DNA from: Solenopsis invicta | Lineage: Eukaryota > Arthropoda > Insecta > Hymenoptera > Formicidae | Assembly (NCBI RefSeq): GCF_016802725.1 | Contig: NC_052664.1 | Location: 14,962,405-15,026,404 of the forward strand | Reading direction: 5' to 3' | DNA: 64,000 bases | In this document: positions 20,951 through 34,112 of the stretch, piece after piece | How the letters are laid out: the number at the start of each line of letters is the position of its first letter | How positions within the stretch are numbered: the stretch's first letter is position 1 | Program-made: the position numbers and the translations under genes | The notes under the pieces: generated by a model | What the model saw: the letters and a program-made list of their open reading frames with translations, nothing else | Told to the model about the DNA's origin: nothing | Database searches by the model: none

Positions 20951-22399
20951 CCTTCAATCTCTTTAAAAAAATAACCCCTTGAAACGATCGAACATGTATT
21001 TTGAGATTTTTCATAATTCTGAATCATTTCCAAAATAGACAGATTTTATAGACACTCTAAATTCTATATGAATTAATAAACCAGCCCATTGTTAATCACT
21101 TCCTTAAAATAATTATTTTATTGTATATAAATGCTTATTCTGAAAATCGCAGTTGCATTTAAATTGTGAAAGTTTTAAACAGTTTGTAACTTTTATACAA
21201 AGAAAAGAAAAATCTCTCAAAGAAGAGAACTATTTGTGTTATGAACATAATAATACGTAATTTCCTTTATACTATATTTTTGTGGCAAATTATTTTGCTT
21301 ATTATTCAATGACGATCAATATATGTCTATTGCATCAACGGCGCGACGCTACGATAAGACGAGCGAAGTTGGACGATGTCCGGATTCGGGAGAAACTGCT
21401 TGAGAATGCACGAACGCTTTCGCAAAGTTTTAGCTGCAAATTTCGTCGACTCGTGCCGATGGCGTGAGCCGGCTTATCGTCGCTTTATTGCACTGGCAAA
21501 CCCCCCTCATCGTTGGTGCCTCAGAATAAATTTCCCCGAGATAAATAGGAGTTCGAGTTTGTTCGGGATGAGTAGACCAGACGCGTGGTCAAAATATAAC
21601 GATACTAGATACTAAAGTTTTAGTTGGCAAGAATTTCTTCATATTGAACGCAAGAAAATGATGGAGACAGTAATATTTATGACGTTTTAAAGTTATCAAT
21701 TTTAAAGCCGATCTGATGAACGCTGCAACATAAAACGCATGATTCTTCATTTATAAATGTACTTCGTTGAAAGTTATAGCGATGATGAATACGGAATGAA
21801 AATTTATAAGAAAATAATTCTCCTTCTTTCTCGTTTTTTTTTAAGACTATGATACGTAACGTAGAGTGAAGATGTAAACTATCTAAAATTGTTAACTTTA
21901 ATTATTTTTACAAGTCACAAAATGTTAAGAATTTATATGTACAACTTTAAAGCGAAGTAAAATTATCTTAACATATATAGAAACTTATGATCGATAAAGT
22001 GAAACATCTTAAATTGTAAAGTTTAATTCATTTCATGGAAAATATCAAGAATATGCATAACTTAAAGTAAATTTATCTTAATCGTATCTTATAAAAATTT
22101 AATATGCTCCTCGATCTGTAAACATTGACATATCGCAATTCGATTTAACTTGATTTATTAAAGACATATTTTTGCAGAGTATTCGTATATGTTTCGATGT
22201 TTTTTTACTTTATTTGATCGATCCATCAATCATGAAGCTATTCAGACATTTAATCAAATGTCTGATTTAACTAATGCATTCTCCGTTTACTAAACAAATA
22301 CCAATATTTCATGATTGATACTGGTCCCGATCACATAGTTGCGTCGCAGAAAGCTGAGATATTTCGAACGAGAGAGAACGACAACTTGGAAAATCTAGC
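20951..22399. repeat. Non-coding DNA with an old tandem duplication
   Basis: Within 21872-22090, two diverged copies of about 110 bp lie in tandem (21872-21983 and 21998-22090). They share ATCTTAAATTG/ATCTAAAATTG, AACTTTAAAG/AACTTAAAG and ATTATCTTAA/TTATCTTAA in the same order. 21340-21600 is GC-richer with overlapping frames. No gene is called. Confidence 0.35.
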
Positions 22400-22800
22400 G
22401 ACAGCTTAAAATATTATAAACCCAAGTTGCCGAGTTCTCGAACTGCCGGATGCATATCGAGCGCGCGCGAGATTGCCGGGGAAAACTTTCTACCTGGAAT
22501 CTCGTTGTCTCCCGCGACGAGATCTCACCGTTGGAGTTTCATCGTCGATGTCCACGTACATATTTCCCTCGCGATAAATAAGGTTGACCCATTTAGCAGA
22601 GGCGATGTAGACGACTACACCGAAGAGGGTGGTACGCGAGGGGTCAAAGTGCATTGTGTATTCCAACGTAGTGGCGGCGCAGTTTATACAACGGGGTCGC
22701 AGTAGCAACATACCAATTAGCCGTTTTGCATGGCGACCCATGCCGAGTACGCGCCGCGGCGCGTTTCCCCGTTCGTTCGAAAAAAAGAGCTGTTAGACTT
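22400..22800. promoter_or_regulatory. GC/CpG-rich island with palindromes, possible cis-regulatory DNA
   Basis: A sharp compositional change in AT-rich surroundings, with many CpGs. It contains the perfect 16-bp palindrome ACGCGCCGCGGCGCGT (22749-22764), the stem GCATGG-CGAC-CCATGC just before it, and a homeodomain-type CAATTAG site near 22712. Overlapping frames on both strands (92 and 83 codons) have no recognisable features. A promoter or enhancer is the best guess. Confidence 0.35.
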
Positions 22801-23008
22801 CAAAAAAGAGGCACTCTTACGATGATACGCTCAATCGCGCGAGCTATCGAAATTCAACTTAGCATGCGTATCCATCTTCCTTGACTTCTCCGAAGGACAA
22901 CCTCTCGCATGAGATATTAATTTTTATACACGTCTTAGATATAAATCCGCATTGCAAGTATCGTAAAATCGATAAGATGTCGAGCGATTTGATAAGAATG
23001 TTGAACGA

Positions 23009-23507
23009 GTATCCGGTGAAAACATGTAGATTCCACGTTCTATCCACGTGTTTTATGTAAAATACGTGGATAGGACTTTATTTACATGATATCCACATGA
23101 ATTCTACGTGGACACTTCCATATAGATTTTAATACATTTGATCCACGTAGAATTACTGATGAAATTGGAGATTAAAATAGGAAATAGCATTGTGGATCTC
23201 GTAGGAATAAATTCACATCGACTTTGATCCTATACAATCCACATAGAATTATTGATTAACTTTTTCATTGTGAAAAATGTTTTTTTAAAATGTTACAAAA
23301 ATATTGTTTTGATAATATGATATTATGTGATGTAATGATGTAATATTTATATGAATATTTCAAAGAAATTTATAGAAGGAGAATCGGTTTTTACGTGGAT
23401 TCTAGTACTGTTATTGAGAGGATTATCCACTCGATTTGTAACGTAGATTCCACCTGGATAATCCACGTGAAAAGGTGGATTCCACGTATCCGTTCTCATC
23501 AGGATAC
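23009..23507 (-). mobile_element. Dispersed repeat family A, fuller copy with inverted ends
   Basis: The ends are imperfect inverted repeats: GTATCC-GGTGAAAAC with TTCCACGTTCTATCCACGTG at the left, and the inverse of GTATCCTGATGAGAACGG with GTGGAATCCACC at the right. Inside, TCCACGTGG-type blocks recur many times. The right half matches 13318-13838 and shows the empty insertion site of the MITE found there. No open frame, so non-autonomous. A target duplication could not be defined. Confidence 0.6.
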
Positions 23508-25224
23508 ATGTTTCTGTTGTGTCACTGATTACTTTGTTATACATTATAACATCAAATTATTACAATGCTTAAATCTAGACCATATGAACATGTGAGGAAA
23601 ATGTTACTTTCACTCTTAATAAAATTCTGTTTACATTTACAGCCAAAATTTTAAAATATTAAAATAATTAACAAAATATTAAAATATTTAACGAGAAACG
23701 TGGAAGAAGAGTTTCGCAAAAATACAATTCATAAACTCTTCGAAACTTTGAGAATACTCGACGCAATCGAGCAACTAGTAAATAATTCTTAACTTAGTAA
23801 CATTCTTACATTATTGTTTCATTCCGCAAGCTCTCAAATTTTTTAACAAAAGAATACGTGTATAATAAGATATAATAATAACTTTTCAGTCGTATAGTAT
23901 AAGTTCAAATTTATATCTACCGATACTTTGTTATTTTATAAATATTTACAAGAAATTTAAATATAAGTTTTAAAATCAGTCATATTTGCATTATATATAG
24001 ATATTTCTTATTTCTAATTTCTATTTTTTTTTGTGATGATAGATATTATTCATAATTTCAAGTTATCCCAAAGTACAAGTTTATTTTTGTGCATGTATTA
24101 TATGAATACAATCGTCATGCTCGAACGTTGCGTATTAAAGAGATCAAAATGACATTTTTATTTTTAGTTGTCGCGATCGGATTTGACGAAGAAGAAAATG
24201 ACGGTCGGAAGTGCAGTCGTGTCTCTCTATGCACTCGATAGCTTATCGAACTTTGCATTCTCGCGCACTATAAATTGATTTATGATAATACGAGATATTG
24301 TTGATTGCCATAGCTTGAATCCTTAAAGTAAAATAAAAAGGAATAAATATTTCAAGACAAAATATACATAAAATGTATATTTTTTTATAAACAAAAAAGG
24401 ATATAATAAAATTCTCGTGTCTTCCTCTTTAAAACATCAATCTATTGATCAGCTTAAACTTTGTAGAAAATTTATTAACAATAAGACATACAAAGATAAA
24501 ATTTTACTGAAAATATACTTTATACATGAAACAGTTGCAAGATACGTAACTTTCTAAAAAATGCATTACTTAAAAGAAGCGTTTAATTGTTAAACTTTAA
24601 TACATTGTTTATTGCCATTATAGAAATACAAATACTTTTTGTAGATAAATTGATGGATTTGAATTTTTACTTACAGGTGAAAACCTGACGTGTTAGTAAA
24701 ATTTGCGTGTTAGTAAAATCGTTTTCAGCATCTAAAAATCTATAAAAAATGTCTTGTCTGATTCAAATAGTTTTTGCTGTAAACTAGTGTAATAAAATAA
24801 TCGTGCCAGATTATAGTATTTTTTTCTGACGTAATACGTAGAAATTCTTAATTTAAAAATAAACTTGCAAATTTTCTGTCGGGTTACTGATACTCGGTAT
24901 ACCTCGTATCCTTTGCGCGACAATACCTCGTAAGGATCAATAAAGGATTAAAGCGCTGTCTTCGTCGCTTCGTGTATCGAATTACTGTACGGACCGCATC
25001 GGTGACAAGGTTCAATCTTTTCGCAAAGTAATTAAAGACTCGCTACACAAAGTACGCTCGACGAATATTCGGTTTCGCATATTTAACGCGCAAGGAAATC
25101 TTGCGCCGCGATGGTACACGTGCCATGAAAGCGAATCATTTCGAAGGATATTGCATTACAAGAGGCCCTGTTCATGCAACGCGAGAGACGGGTCGATCCT
25201 CGCAGAGTCTGGATACGTTCGAAA
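23508..25224. other. Non-coding, AT-rich
   Basis: No gene, RNA or clear repeat recognised. A small CpG-richer patch lies at 24960-25220. Confidence 0.35.
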
Positions 25225-25265
25225 GGAAAGCGATAGAGAGTGAGAGAAAGAGAAAGAGAGAGAGT
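25225..25265. repeat. (GA)n-rich microsatellite
   Basis: Interrupted GAGA repeats inside a GC-richer patch (24960-25440). Confidence 0.75.
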
Positions 25266-25572
25266 TAGTAGGCTGCGGAATGCAAAACCAGACGATCTAA
25301 AATGCATGGAGCCTTCGAACGGTATTCTAAAATATTTACACCATCGCATCGAAGCACAATCTCGCGGCCACTATTCACCGATCGGCTTTCGCGATGCAAA
25401 ACTCATAGTCAGTAATTATGCAACATAGACCGCCGTTCTATCGGTGTAAATATTTCAATAATCTAAACAGATGAAGTTTACTGCACGATTGTTTTTCCGT
25501 GAAAATTGCTTTATATTAAAACTTGAGCTATAGTTTTTTTTTTCTTATTTATATACGCATATTCTATTATGT

Positions 25573-25803
25573 ATATGGAAAGAACAATTTTACTGCAGCA
25601 TCTAAAAATTTAACTAGATACAGGTCAGAGAATAATTATACGTTGATCCATCAAAATAATTATGTAGAACGCTCAAGCATGATAACGTTGCTGTAAACAG
25701 TTTTGACATTCTAGCAATCAAGTTAAGCATTCGACACACTTTATAAATGGTTCCACATAATTATTTTCAGATCTGTATTTCAGCAAAATTGTTCTTTCCG
25801 TGT
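25573..25803. mobile_element. MITE family B, copy 1
   Basis: The ends are inverted copies beginning (C)A(C/T)GGAAAGAACAATTTT. The arms continue with GATACAG-TC-GA-AATAATTAT and run close to 100 nt. TA borders the right end (CCGTG|TA). Related copies occur at 36579-36980 and 57629-57875. No coding capacity. TA borders suggest a Tc1/mariner-type element. Confidence 0.7.
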
Positions 25804-26119
25804 AATTAAAGCCGAGCTTAAAAAGTCAACAAATTTATTAAATGAAACATAAATACAATTAAAAATAACGACGTGTAATTAATTTATAATTAAAGAAGTA
25901 TATTATATTAACAAAAATTTTATTTTGTATTTTATCAATAATGAAGAAGACACAAATAGATGTTTCATTAACAATAATATGACGAAGATCGAATATTAGC
26001 TATATTCACGAGTTTAGCGTAGTTTCAACTGCGATAGAATTTCTTTCAGCTTCACCCTAAAAACCGTGTCTTTATCGAAAAGAATTTAACTGCGCATCCG
26101 ATGTCTGTGGTAAATTTCG
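25804..26119. other. Non-coding, AT-rich
   Basis: No feature recognised. Confidence 0.3.
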
Positions 26120-26520
26120 AAGCTTAACCCTCTTTGACGGGAACGACGTCGACGATCAGATGCTTTTCCTAGATAGCCGTGATGGCGTCACGTTTCGGCA
26201 TTTCTGTACGAGAAAACTCTCTTCTCTTTGGGAATATCCCCCGCGAAATATTCTTCCGCCCCGCGCACGTATTCCATGTACCGGCGCACGTACACCGCGC
26301 TCAAGCTTTGGGATTGGCAAGTCGGATGCTGTGCGACCTCCCCAGGTGCCCACACAGTGTGCTTATCCGCTTTCTTTTTCCCCAAGACAATTTTCACTCT
26401 TCCGGCAATGTGATTTAACGGACCGAAACCATATTTTCCATGCATATTTATCGGTGAAAAAAGAAAAGAGCTCTGCCAGGTAACGTTCGACCGAAAATTA
26501 GAACGATTACGAGATGTCAC
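26120..26520. promoter_or_regulatory. GC-rich island
   Basis: CpG-rich patch with five overlapping open frames across both strands (60-110 codons), the pattern expected when stop codons are diluted by GC rather than by selection. No domain is recognised in any. Possibly a promoter or enhancer; a non-coding exon is also possible. An oligo-T run of 17 follows at about 26528-26544. Confidence 0.3.
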
Positions 26521-26544
26521 AGCACGTTTTTTTTTTTTTTTTTA

Positions 26545-28009
26545 GACAAAGTGGTTTTCATAGATTTTCAGATACCAAATATAGATATCAAATATCTCAA
26601 AATCATAACCAAACATTTGTATGTTGCTCGTTTGTCATTAATTTATTATATGTAAAGTTCATGCAGCATCAAATTTGAATAAATGTAACAACTCCCATTA
26701 TATATATTTTTTTTATTATTTATTTTATACGTCAAACATCGAACAAATCTATCATAGAAATTTCTTTCAATGTTTAATCATTTTATAAGCAAAAACACAA
26801 GTTATGTTTTCAAACTTTTAATATTAAAAATATTTTATTTCTTCTTCTAAGAAAGAATTAAAAGATGTCTCTAAATGAAAAAAGAACGCATAAAATCAAT
26901 TAAATCCCTTTCAGAATCATAAATTTTAAGTACAAATTTTGATAGTTATGAGTCATTTACTTTATAAATTGTAAAAAATTATAATTAATGAAGAATTTTA
27001 CTGTTTTATATACATATTAAATTAATTAAAGATTAAATTAATTTAAATTAATTTAAATATCTCACGTTTCTAAATTTATAAATGCAGCGCTAACCTAGTT
27101 TATCCTTTACCTTTTTGCAAAAGTTTGTATGCAACATGATAGTATCGTTGTGAACGTTTTACCGCGAACCCTCCGTTAGCCGCTCGCGAACGTAAAAGTT
27201 TGCTTGAAAACAGCAGGACCAAGATATAAATGTCGCCGCGAAACGAAGAAGCTGCATTCGTATCGGTGATCGTGCTCTCGCGAGGAAATTGTAGAATGCA
27301 AATGGCCGAGAATTTTAATCCGCGAACCAGCGCGACAACAACATCTATAAGCCTCCGCTTGTCACAAGAAAATAGTGGAAAAGCGACACAAGAGTGAGAA
27401 TAGAATGGAACGAAAATAAAAACCTTTATATGACGTAGATTCGAATACAATTTTATATTTTAGGTATGCAAAGCACTTTTTTTTCAAAAATTGTTCAGTT
27501 ACTTAGCAAGTTTATGTAATCAATTACTTTCAATTACTCTTTTTTTATACTGACGTACATTCTTTCGTTTACAAATTCTTTACGATAAGTCTGTTTCTCT
27601 TTAACGAAAATGTGTAGTGATGTATTACATTTAGTATTGTACAATTCAAAATACGTAACTTTTTGGGTGTATCATTTTTAATTATCTTTTGCTCTGAACA
27701 ACTTCTTCAAACTTTATTGAATAAATTTCTGCTTTCTTTCTCTTTCTCTTTGTCTCCTTTCCTTTGCTTCCTTTTTGTTTGAAGGAAATAAAGATTGAGA
27801 CTGAAGGTAATTAAATCTACGCAAAGCAAGGTTTACACGTGATGATCGCATCAGAAAGCGTACATTTCCGCGCCGAATAAAACAGTCACAGTGTAACCCT
27901 TTAGAGAAGGGCTTGCTTAAGGGCAACGACGGAAAGTATTCCGGCTCCCCTTTTTCGTTGAAGCCCACGAGAAACAACGGGGACGGTATAAAATTCGCGG
28001 GCTGCAGCT
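26545..28009. other. Non-coding DNA
   Basis: AT-rich to 27100, then mixed composition (27100-27450, 27700-28000) with 87-116-codon frames on the minus strand that show no recognisable features. Confidence 0.3.
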
Positions 28010-28930
28010 TCAGTCGTTAAATATTTATGAGGTCTGGTTCTCTATTTTTTTTTCTTCTTTTTTCGCCGACCGCGCCCAACCCGAAACTTTACAGTGGCGG
28101 CCTGGGTATTTGTCGGTGCCCGTCCGGCACAGCATCCGGACCGACGGGTCATCTGTTATAAAAATGGCGCTATGTTATAACCGAGAGGATGAGGACGCGA
28201 GGGAGCGTGTCCTCGCCTCTGTTTTTGCTGTCGGCGCGCGACGATTTCATCCGGTGATGAACGCGCTCTTCACAGGACGGGGCTTTCATCCGTTCGACAG
28301 AAACGATTCGCTAATTACGTTTGCGCTAATATCACACTTTGTTGTCGGATAACGATGCGGCAAATGAAGCGATCGCGGAATTAAACGAATTTTGATACGC
28401 CGCGAGATCGTTATTTAGCAAATCTTATAATTGTTGATTTGCCGAATCGCCGCGGAATTTGAGTTAATTGCAATTTACAGTTTCTCTGATACCGCGCTTT
28501 TCTCCTCCCGTCTTCCGCTCTCTTTTTCTCTTGTGCTTTTCTTCAGGAGTATCGAGCTGCCTGCTTAATTTTATATTCCGGGCAGAAAGATTTCAGCGCA
28601 GTACCCCCTCATCGGAGCACACTTCACTTAATGGGTTGCTGACTTGGTAATTGCCGGTAGAGTACCACGTAATTTAGTCGTCCGTAACAAAGAGAGGGGA
28701 ATATATTACCCCCTTTAAGTTAGGCCTCGCCCTTGAGTTTAATGGAAATGCGAGTAAGAAAAATAAGTGCACCCCCCAGCAGGAGGTGGTAATGGGTGTT
28801 TGCCTATGAATACAAATGCACCGAATATCTCGCGCGTCTCGCATTTCCTCGTATGAAAATCCAAATCAGCGTAACTAGCGACTACGCGAATTTTTGAGAG
28901 AGGTGCCCTTAAACAGGAGTAGAAGGAAAG
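28010..28930. promoter_or_regulatory. Long GC-richer block, possible conserved regulatory DNA
   Basis: About 900 bp of raised GC. It contains an inverted repeat GTCCGG-8 nt-CCGGAC (28126-28145), a TATAAAAATGG sequence at 28157-28167, and a stretch at 28690-28920 with few simple repeats and complex composition. Open frames of 60-80 codons show no family. The length and complexity resemble conserved non-coding DNA near developmental genes. This is inference only. Confidence 0.3.
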
Positions 28931-29539
28931 AAATTAAGAAAGAAGGAAATGTATTGTATATATTATAATAAAGAGGAAATAAATATAAAAATTTGCTTAT
29001 ACAAACCCATAATAAAAAATACGCTATAATTTCAAATTAAAAATCTTTGTTAATGCCTTGTTGCTTATATCAATTGGATCATTTAACTTTTAAATGTAAA
29101 AAAATTAATGAAATATTTACATTGATATATATAAAATATTTAAAATATACTTACATTCTTCACAAAGATGGTCTTTAAGTATTAAACATAAGTTTAGAAT
29201 CTATTCTTCGTAAGAACAGAGCAGAAAAGAAATTTCATAAATACATATTTGTAAATATTGTTAGAACATTTTATAATAAATACATTATATGTCAACTTTA
29301 CAAATTTTTTATAAATATAAATTCAGAATCCATTCCTCTTACAATTAGAAAAATAGAAGAAGCATTGATAGCTTCTTCAAATAAATTTTGATCATAAAAA
29401 TTGCAAATATACTCTCGGTTAGATATTTAAAGCCGATTTTCGGTTTCTCATAAATCAGTGATAATCGAAATTTAAAATAAGAAATTATAAAGATAAATTG
29501 TTTTCAAGTTTTTGCTGAACAATTATCTAAATTATCGTA

Positions 29540-29541
<2 letters not shown>
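28931..29541. other. Non-coding, AT-rich
   Basis: No gene or repeat recognised. Confidence 0.3.

Positions 29542-29602
<61 letters not shown>
29542..29602. repeat. (TA)n microsatellite, about 30 units
   Basis: An uninterrupted run of TA dinucleotides of about 60 bp. The 67-codon frame that spans it is an artefact of the repeat. Confidence 0.95.
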
Positions 29603-29604
<2 letters not shown>

Positions 29605-31035
29605 AAACTAAATTTGTGTTCCTATTTCTTTTTTATTGTAATATTAATTAAAACTTGTATGATGATTTCTATTACAAATTTGGTTTATAATAGAAATCAT
29701 TACTTGTGTCAATGACACAAAAGAAGCTTTCACCATCATGCGACAATTTATAATGAGTTTTTATATCCTCGACAGCGTTTACATTCTGATATCATCCTCG
29801 ACTTGTAAATTATTCACGGACGAGTGCCATCTCGTTCATTGTTCCTGACTCACCGGGAATTTAAACAAGAAGAAATGTTCACAAAAAGTTCTTTCTCGCG
29901 TTCTTCAGATTTTATTTCTTAAGATACTCTTTAGATTTATAAAATTAAAGAAATGATCTACTTAATAACAAAACGTTAGATTTATTAGAAATATTCTATT
30001 TGTCTATTTTATATGCATTAAGTTTAATTTTATTAATAATAAAATTACAGTATGCACTTTGCACAAATATGTGAAAAAGTATTAACAGAACTATGCTAGA
30101 AACACATACGCATTCTTCGCGCAATTCGTAGCGTTTCAAGTTAGCCAATTAAACGGAGAGCTTCCGTGAATTCGCGCTTTCGATACGCCGCAAATTCTAC
30201 GAGTGCACATACCAATAAAGCAGTAAATGGTAATTAAACCCAACAATTATATTGAACGATTCGTAGTTCGAATCGCATTGCACAAGGTATTTTTTCTGAA
30301 GAGCCTCTAAAAGCTTAAATGTAAAGTATGTCAAAAGTGCAATATTAGCAAAAAGTCCTGTTTCCCTTTAATTTACTTGTTTATCGACAAATAAATTATA
30401 TAAAAATTTTGTATTTAAAAACAGCAAATTTGGTTTTTCTAATTTTTGTTATGTGTTGAATAAAAATAAAATTAAAGATATTAAATTATTGTAATAATAA
30501 ATGTTCTGTTTTTCATATATTTTAGTTTAAAATAATTAATAAAAATCTTTGTTTAAAAGGATCAAAAGAGTTTGTAAGAGATCTTTTATCCTTTCTCATA
30601 TTAATTTCAAAGCGTTATCATTTCTATACGTGAAACAGAGAACTATTTCCGTAAATACTAGCATTCCTTCCGCTGTTCTAATATTAATAACAAGATCCTC
30701 CATAGGGGATTATATAGTTCGTAACGTATACAACAGAAGATTAACAATAATGGCTAAATGGCTTTTGTTACAGATTATTTCATAAACTGATGCTGCTTAT
30801 CTTCACTCATAGATCGATTTCTTTGTTTTATGCACTATTTCTTCTTCTGTTTACATTCAACGCTTTTATTGGATTCCACTTTTATTTATCTTAACATCTA
30901 ACAATAAGACTTGCAAATACCTTTTGCAATTGACTTATTTAATAAGTGATCTTAAAAACTAGTTCATATTTAAAAATCTAAATTGATAGAATATTTTTGA
31001 ACCTTTATTACTCGTACAACGAAAATAAATATATT
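29603..31035. other. Non-coding DNA
   Basis: Mostly AT-rich; a GC-richer stretch at 30110-30290 includes GGTAATTAAAC, a homeodomain-type core. No gene recognised. Confidence 0.3.
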
Positions 31036-31198
31036 CCAGCAAACTCAACCTCGCCAAAGCTACAGTTATATAATGTTAATTATAATTTCCTATTCAACAA
31101 TATATAACGAGTGTATTATATAACCGTTACATTGTTAAGTGAAAAACTACAACTAACATTTACATGTTAGTTTTTTAACTGTAATTGATGTTTGCTGG
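31036..31198. mobile_element. 163-bp MITE with CCAGCAAAC ends
   Basis: The left end CCAGCAAAC-TCAA...ACAGTTA is matched, inverted, by the right end (TAACTGTAATTGATGTTTGCTGG). The 8-bp flanks AATATATT and GATATATG agree at six positions, consistent with a decayed 8-bp hAT-type target duplication. An inner hairpin AACTAACAT-TTAC-ATGTTAGTT lies at 31151-31172. No coding frame. Confidence 0.6.
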
Positions 31199-33989
31199 GA
31201 TATATGTATAAGAACAAATGTTATTTTAATAAAATTTTAATACTAACAATAAAGTTTTTTACTTTGATTCTCTGTAAAATATATTGCTAAATACAAAATT
31301 CCAAGAGACATGTACTCTTTTATGTATGCCTAATTTGAGATTGAAGATGTGAAACAAAAGTAACACAATTGTTTTTAAGCAATTATTAACGAAACAGTAT
31401 AGACAAAATCTTTAACGTTTTTATGTACTTTATAACTATGTATTTTGATGGAACAAATATCTAATATTTTTTAAAATACCTATCCTCTTATTTTTTTATG
31501 AAATTCAAATTTTTATTGAGAATAATTTAATTAAAGAAAATTTTATGCAAATTTAATTATATATGTTAATATTATTTTACAAAATCGTATCTTTGAAAAA
31601 TAAACTGAAACCCACTGTAGGTTATCTATGCTTTTATACAACGCTTGCGACATGGAAGGAATATATTGTAAAATATAAAATTTTAAAAAATCTAAATACA
31701 CAGTTATAAAGTAAATGGAAACTATAAATATTTTGTTTGAAACATTTTTTTTCTATGTCTCACCGTTTAATAATTGATTAAAAGAAGCGTAATTTTTGAA
31801 AAATTGTTTCAAATTTTGTTTAAATCTCAAATTGAACACATAAAAATATACTGTCTCTTAAATTTTTATGTTTAATAATTTATTTCAAGAAGAATTGTAT
31901 TGGTTTCGAACAATTGTGATATGTTTTTTGTAAGTGCTTGTGTGATAAAAAAATTATAATGTAAGCTGAAACTATTTAGTAGCATTATCACATCAATAAT
32001 TGTGAAAGAACCTTTAAAAGAATGGAAACGCAGAATAATTAACCTCCCGTCTCTGGAACATATTAATTTGTGCACATCCCTTCTTCCCCCTCTCATTCTC
32101 TCTCTTCTCTATACTTCTCCTTTTCGCTCACAGAATATATTAACATTTAATTACGCATTAATGTGTACGCGCATGTACGTGATTTACATTTTAAATCCAG
32201 CACACGCTCATGATACACTTGCACCGCCCTTATTGTGTTCATTGATAATACTTTCCTATCGGTTATATCCTTTGCGCACGTCGCATAAAATTTAATTAGC
32301 ATTCAATATCCGCGATGTTCTCGCGAAATAAGAAAGCGATGATCTAATTCTTTTTTATATGATGCAACTTAGATCATTTAAATGCAGCTGATGCAACGTA
32401 GGTTCGTAACATTAAATTTTTCGGAGATTCTGTATTATTACACTAACGCGAATTATTTCTTGTTTTTAAATCGTTTACATACGTTCATGTTCTGCTTTTA
32501 CACAATATGCATACCAATAATGATAATTTTCCGCAGCAGAATTGCGATCAGTAACGACTTCAGCACCACGTAACGATAACGATAATGATAAAACGGAAAA
32601 TTAATACCGTATTCCATTATATAAGTCTGCGAGTTCACGTATTTTCGAAAAATTTTAGGTGATGAATAAAATTTAATTTTTTATTTAACTAATAACCCAT
32701 CTCATAAATTTTATTAACAAATTATTTATTATTTTATTAATGTTTTCGTATTCTATCCATATTCTCACAATTAATTATGATAAACATATCTATACAGTGT
32801 ACTAAATAACAGTTTATTAATTAGCTTTGTAATTAATTAATCTAATGTGGAACATACTTTGTAAACATTTAACGAAGTAGCAGCGAGTATATATCAGAAT
32901 ATGGAAGTATCTTTCTTTAAGCATCTCAAATAAAATTTAAAAATATATTAATATTTTAAATAATATTTAAATGATTATAAAGCTTGACAGATATAAGGCG
33001 ATTTTAATAACAGAATAAACATAATTTTACATCAGATTGATGTATGATACGTATCTACATTTACTGCAACAACGATATAAAATTAAAAAGCAAAATGTCC
33101 AATTTAAATGTTTTCAATTTTATTGAAATTAATTAAATTTATTAAAATTTCGTAATATTATTTTAAAAAAATTTTTTTTTATATAATAACTGAATAAAAA
33201 AAAATAAAGATGTTATTCAGTGTATTGAATTCTTATCAGAATTCTCTTATCTTGCAAACTCAAAAATGACAATTTTTTAGTTTCATCGTTATAATAAATG
33301 AGCGATATGAACTCCTGGACATATTACATGTCGAATAATTATTAATACGCTGTAAATCGCACTTGAAAACATTGCAAAATTAATACAAATGGAAATGCTT
33401 GGTAATGCTATTGTATTTTAAATCTAATCATTTTATTTATATATTAATTCTTTATTATGTATTTAACTAATCGATCACCTTTCCTGAATAAAATTCGAAC
33501 TTTCAAGTATTACCATTCTATCTATAGTACTATGTCAAAATTTATAACAATTCAAATAAAATTAATATTTGAAATTGTAACTGTGAAAACTGTATGAATT
33601 ACTGAGCACTTGATAACACAGCAAACCGGCTACCATTTTCTTTTGAGTACCAAACAACGACCCAGTAGTTGATACTTTCTCGAACGCATCGAAGCGAGAT
33701 GCATCTTTCGCACGGGTGGTTACAAGCACTTTTAGGTAGCTTCGCCAACCGCCCAGGAAAGAACTAAGGAGCTCTAGTCGTACTCATAAGTAAGAATCTT
33801 TGCAATAGACAATAAAAAGCTTGCAGAAAAGCATATTAACGCATTCATTCTCATTATGTCGGGAGCACTGAATCGTAGAATGAACTTCTGACGTCAAAAT
33901 TATTCGTCAAGAAAATACCTTGAGAATCTGTATTCTGTACGTATTGCCTACGTCTCTCAACGCACTAGCGTCTTTGGTACCTAGTATAA
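31199..33989. other. Non-coding, AT-rich
   Basis: No gene recognised over about 2.8 kb. Pyrimidine-rich 32060-32130 and a GC-richer patch at 33640-33790 are the only departures from the background. Confidence 0.3.
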
Positions 33990-34112
33990 TGTCTGGAATA
34001 AAGCGGAACTTGACATTACGATACGCGAAACCCGGTGTACGTACAGCCTGGCGGAACTTGGCATATAGGTTTGTAGAACTCGGCGTACAGCCTGCGGAAC
34101 CTGGTCAATAGT
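33990..34112. repeat. Imperfect short tandem repeats
   Basis: GCGGAACTTG-type blocks recur at about 34002, 34051 and 34093, with GTACAGCCTG at 34041 and 34084 and GTAGAACTCGG in between. It is a decayed minisatellite of roughly 40-50 bp units. Confidence 0.5.

Noticed and set aside
26156..26520. Five overlapping frames up to 110 codons as genes
   Set aside because: They overlap in a CpG-rich patch on both strands and none resembles a protein family.
29512..29715. 67-codon frame with an Ile-Tyr run
   Set aside because: It is the translation of a TA microsatellite.
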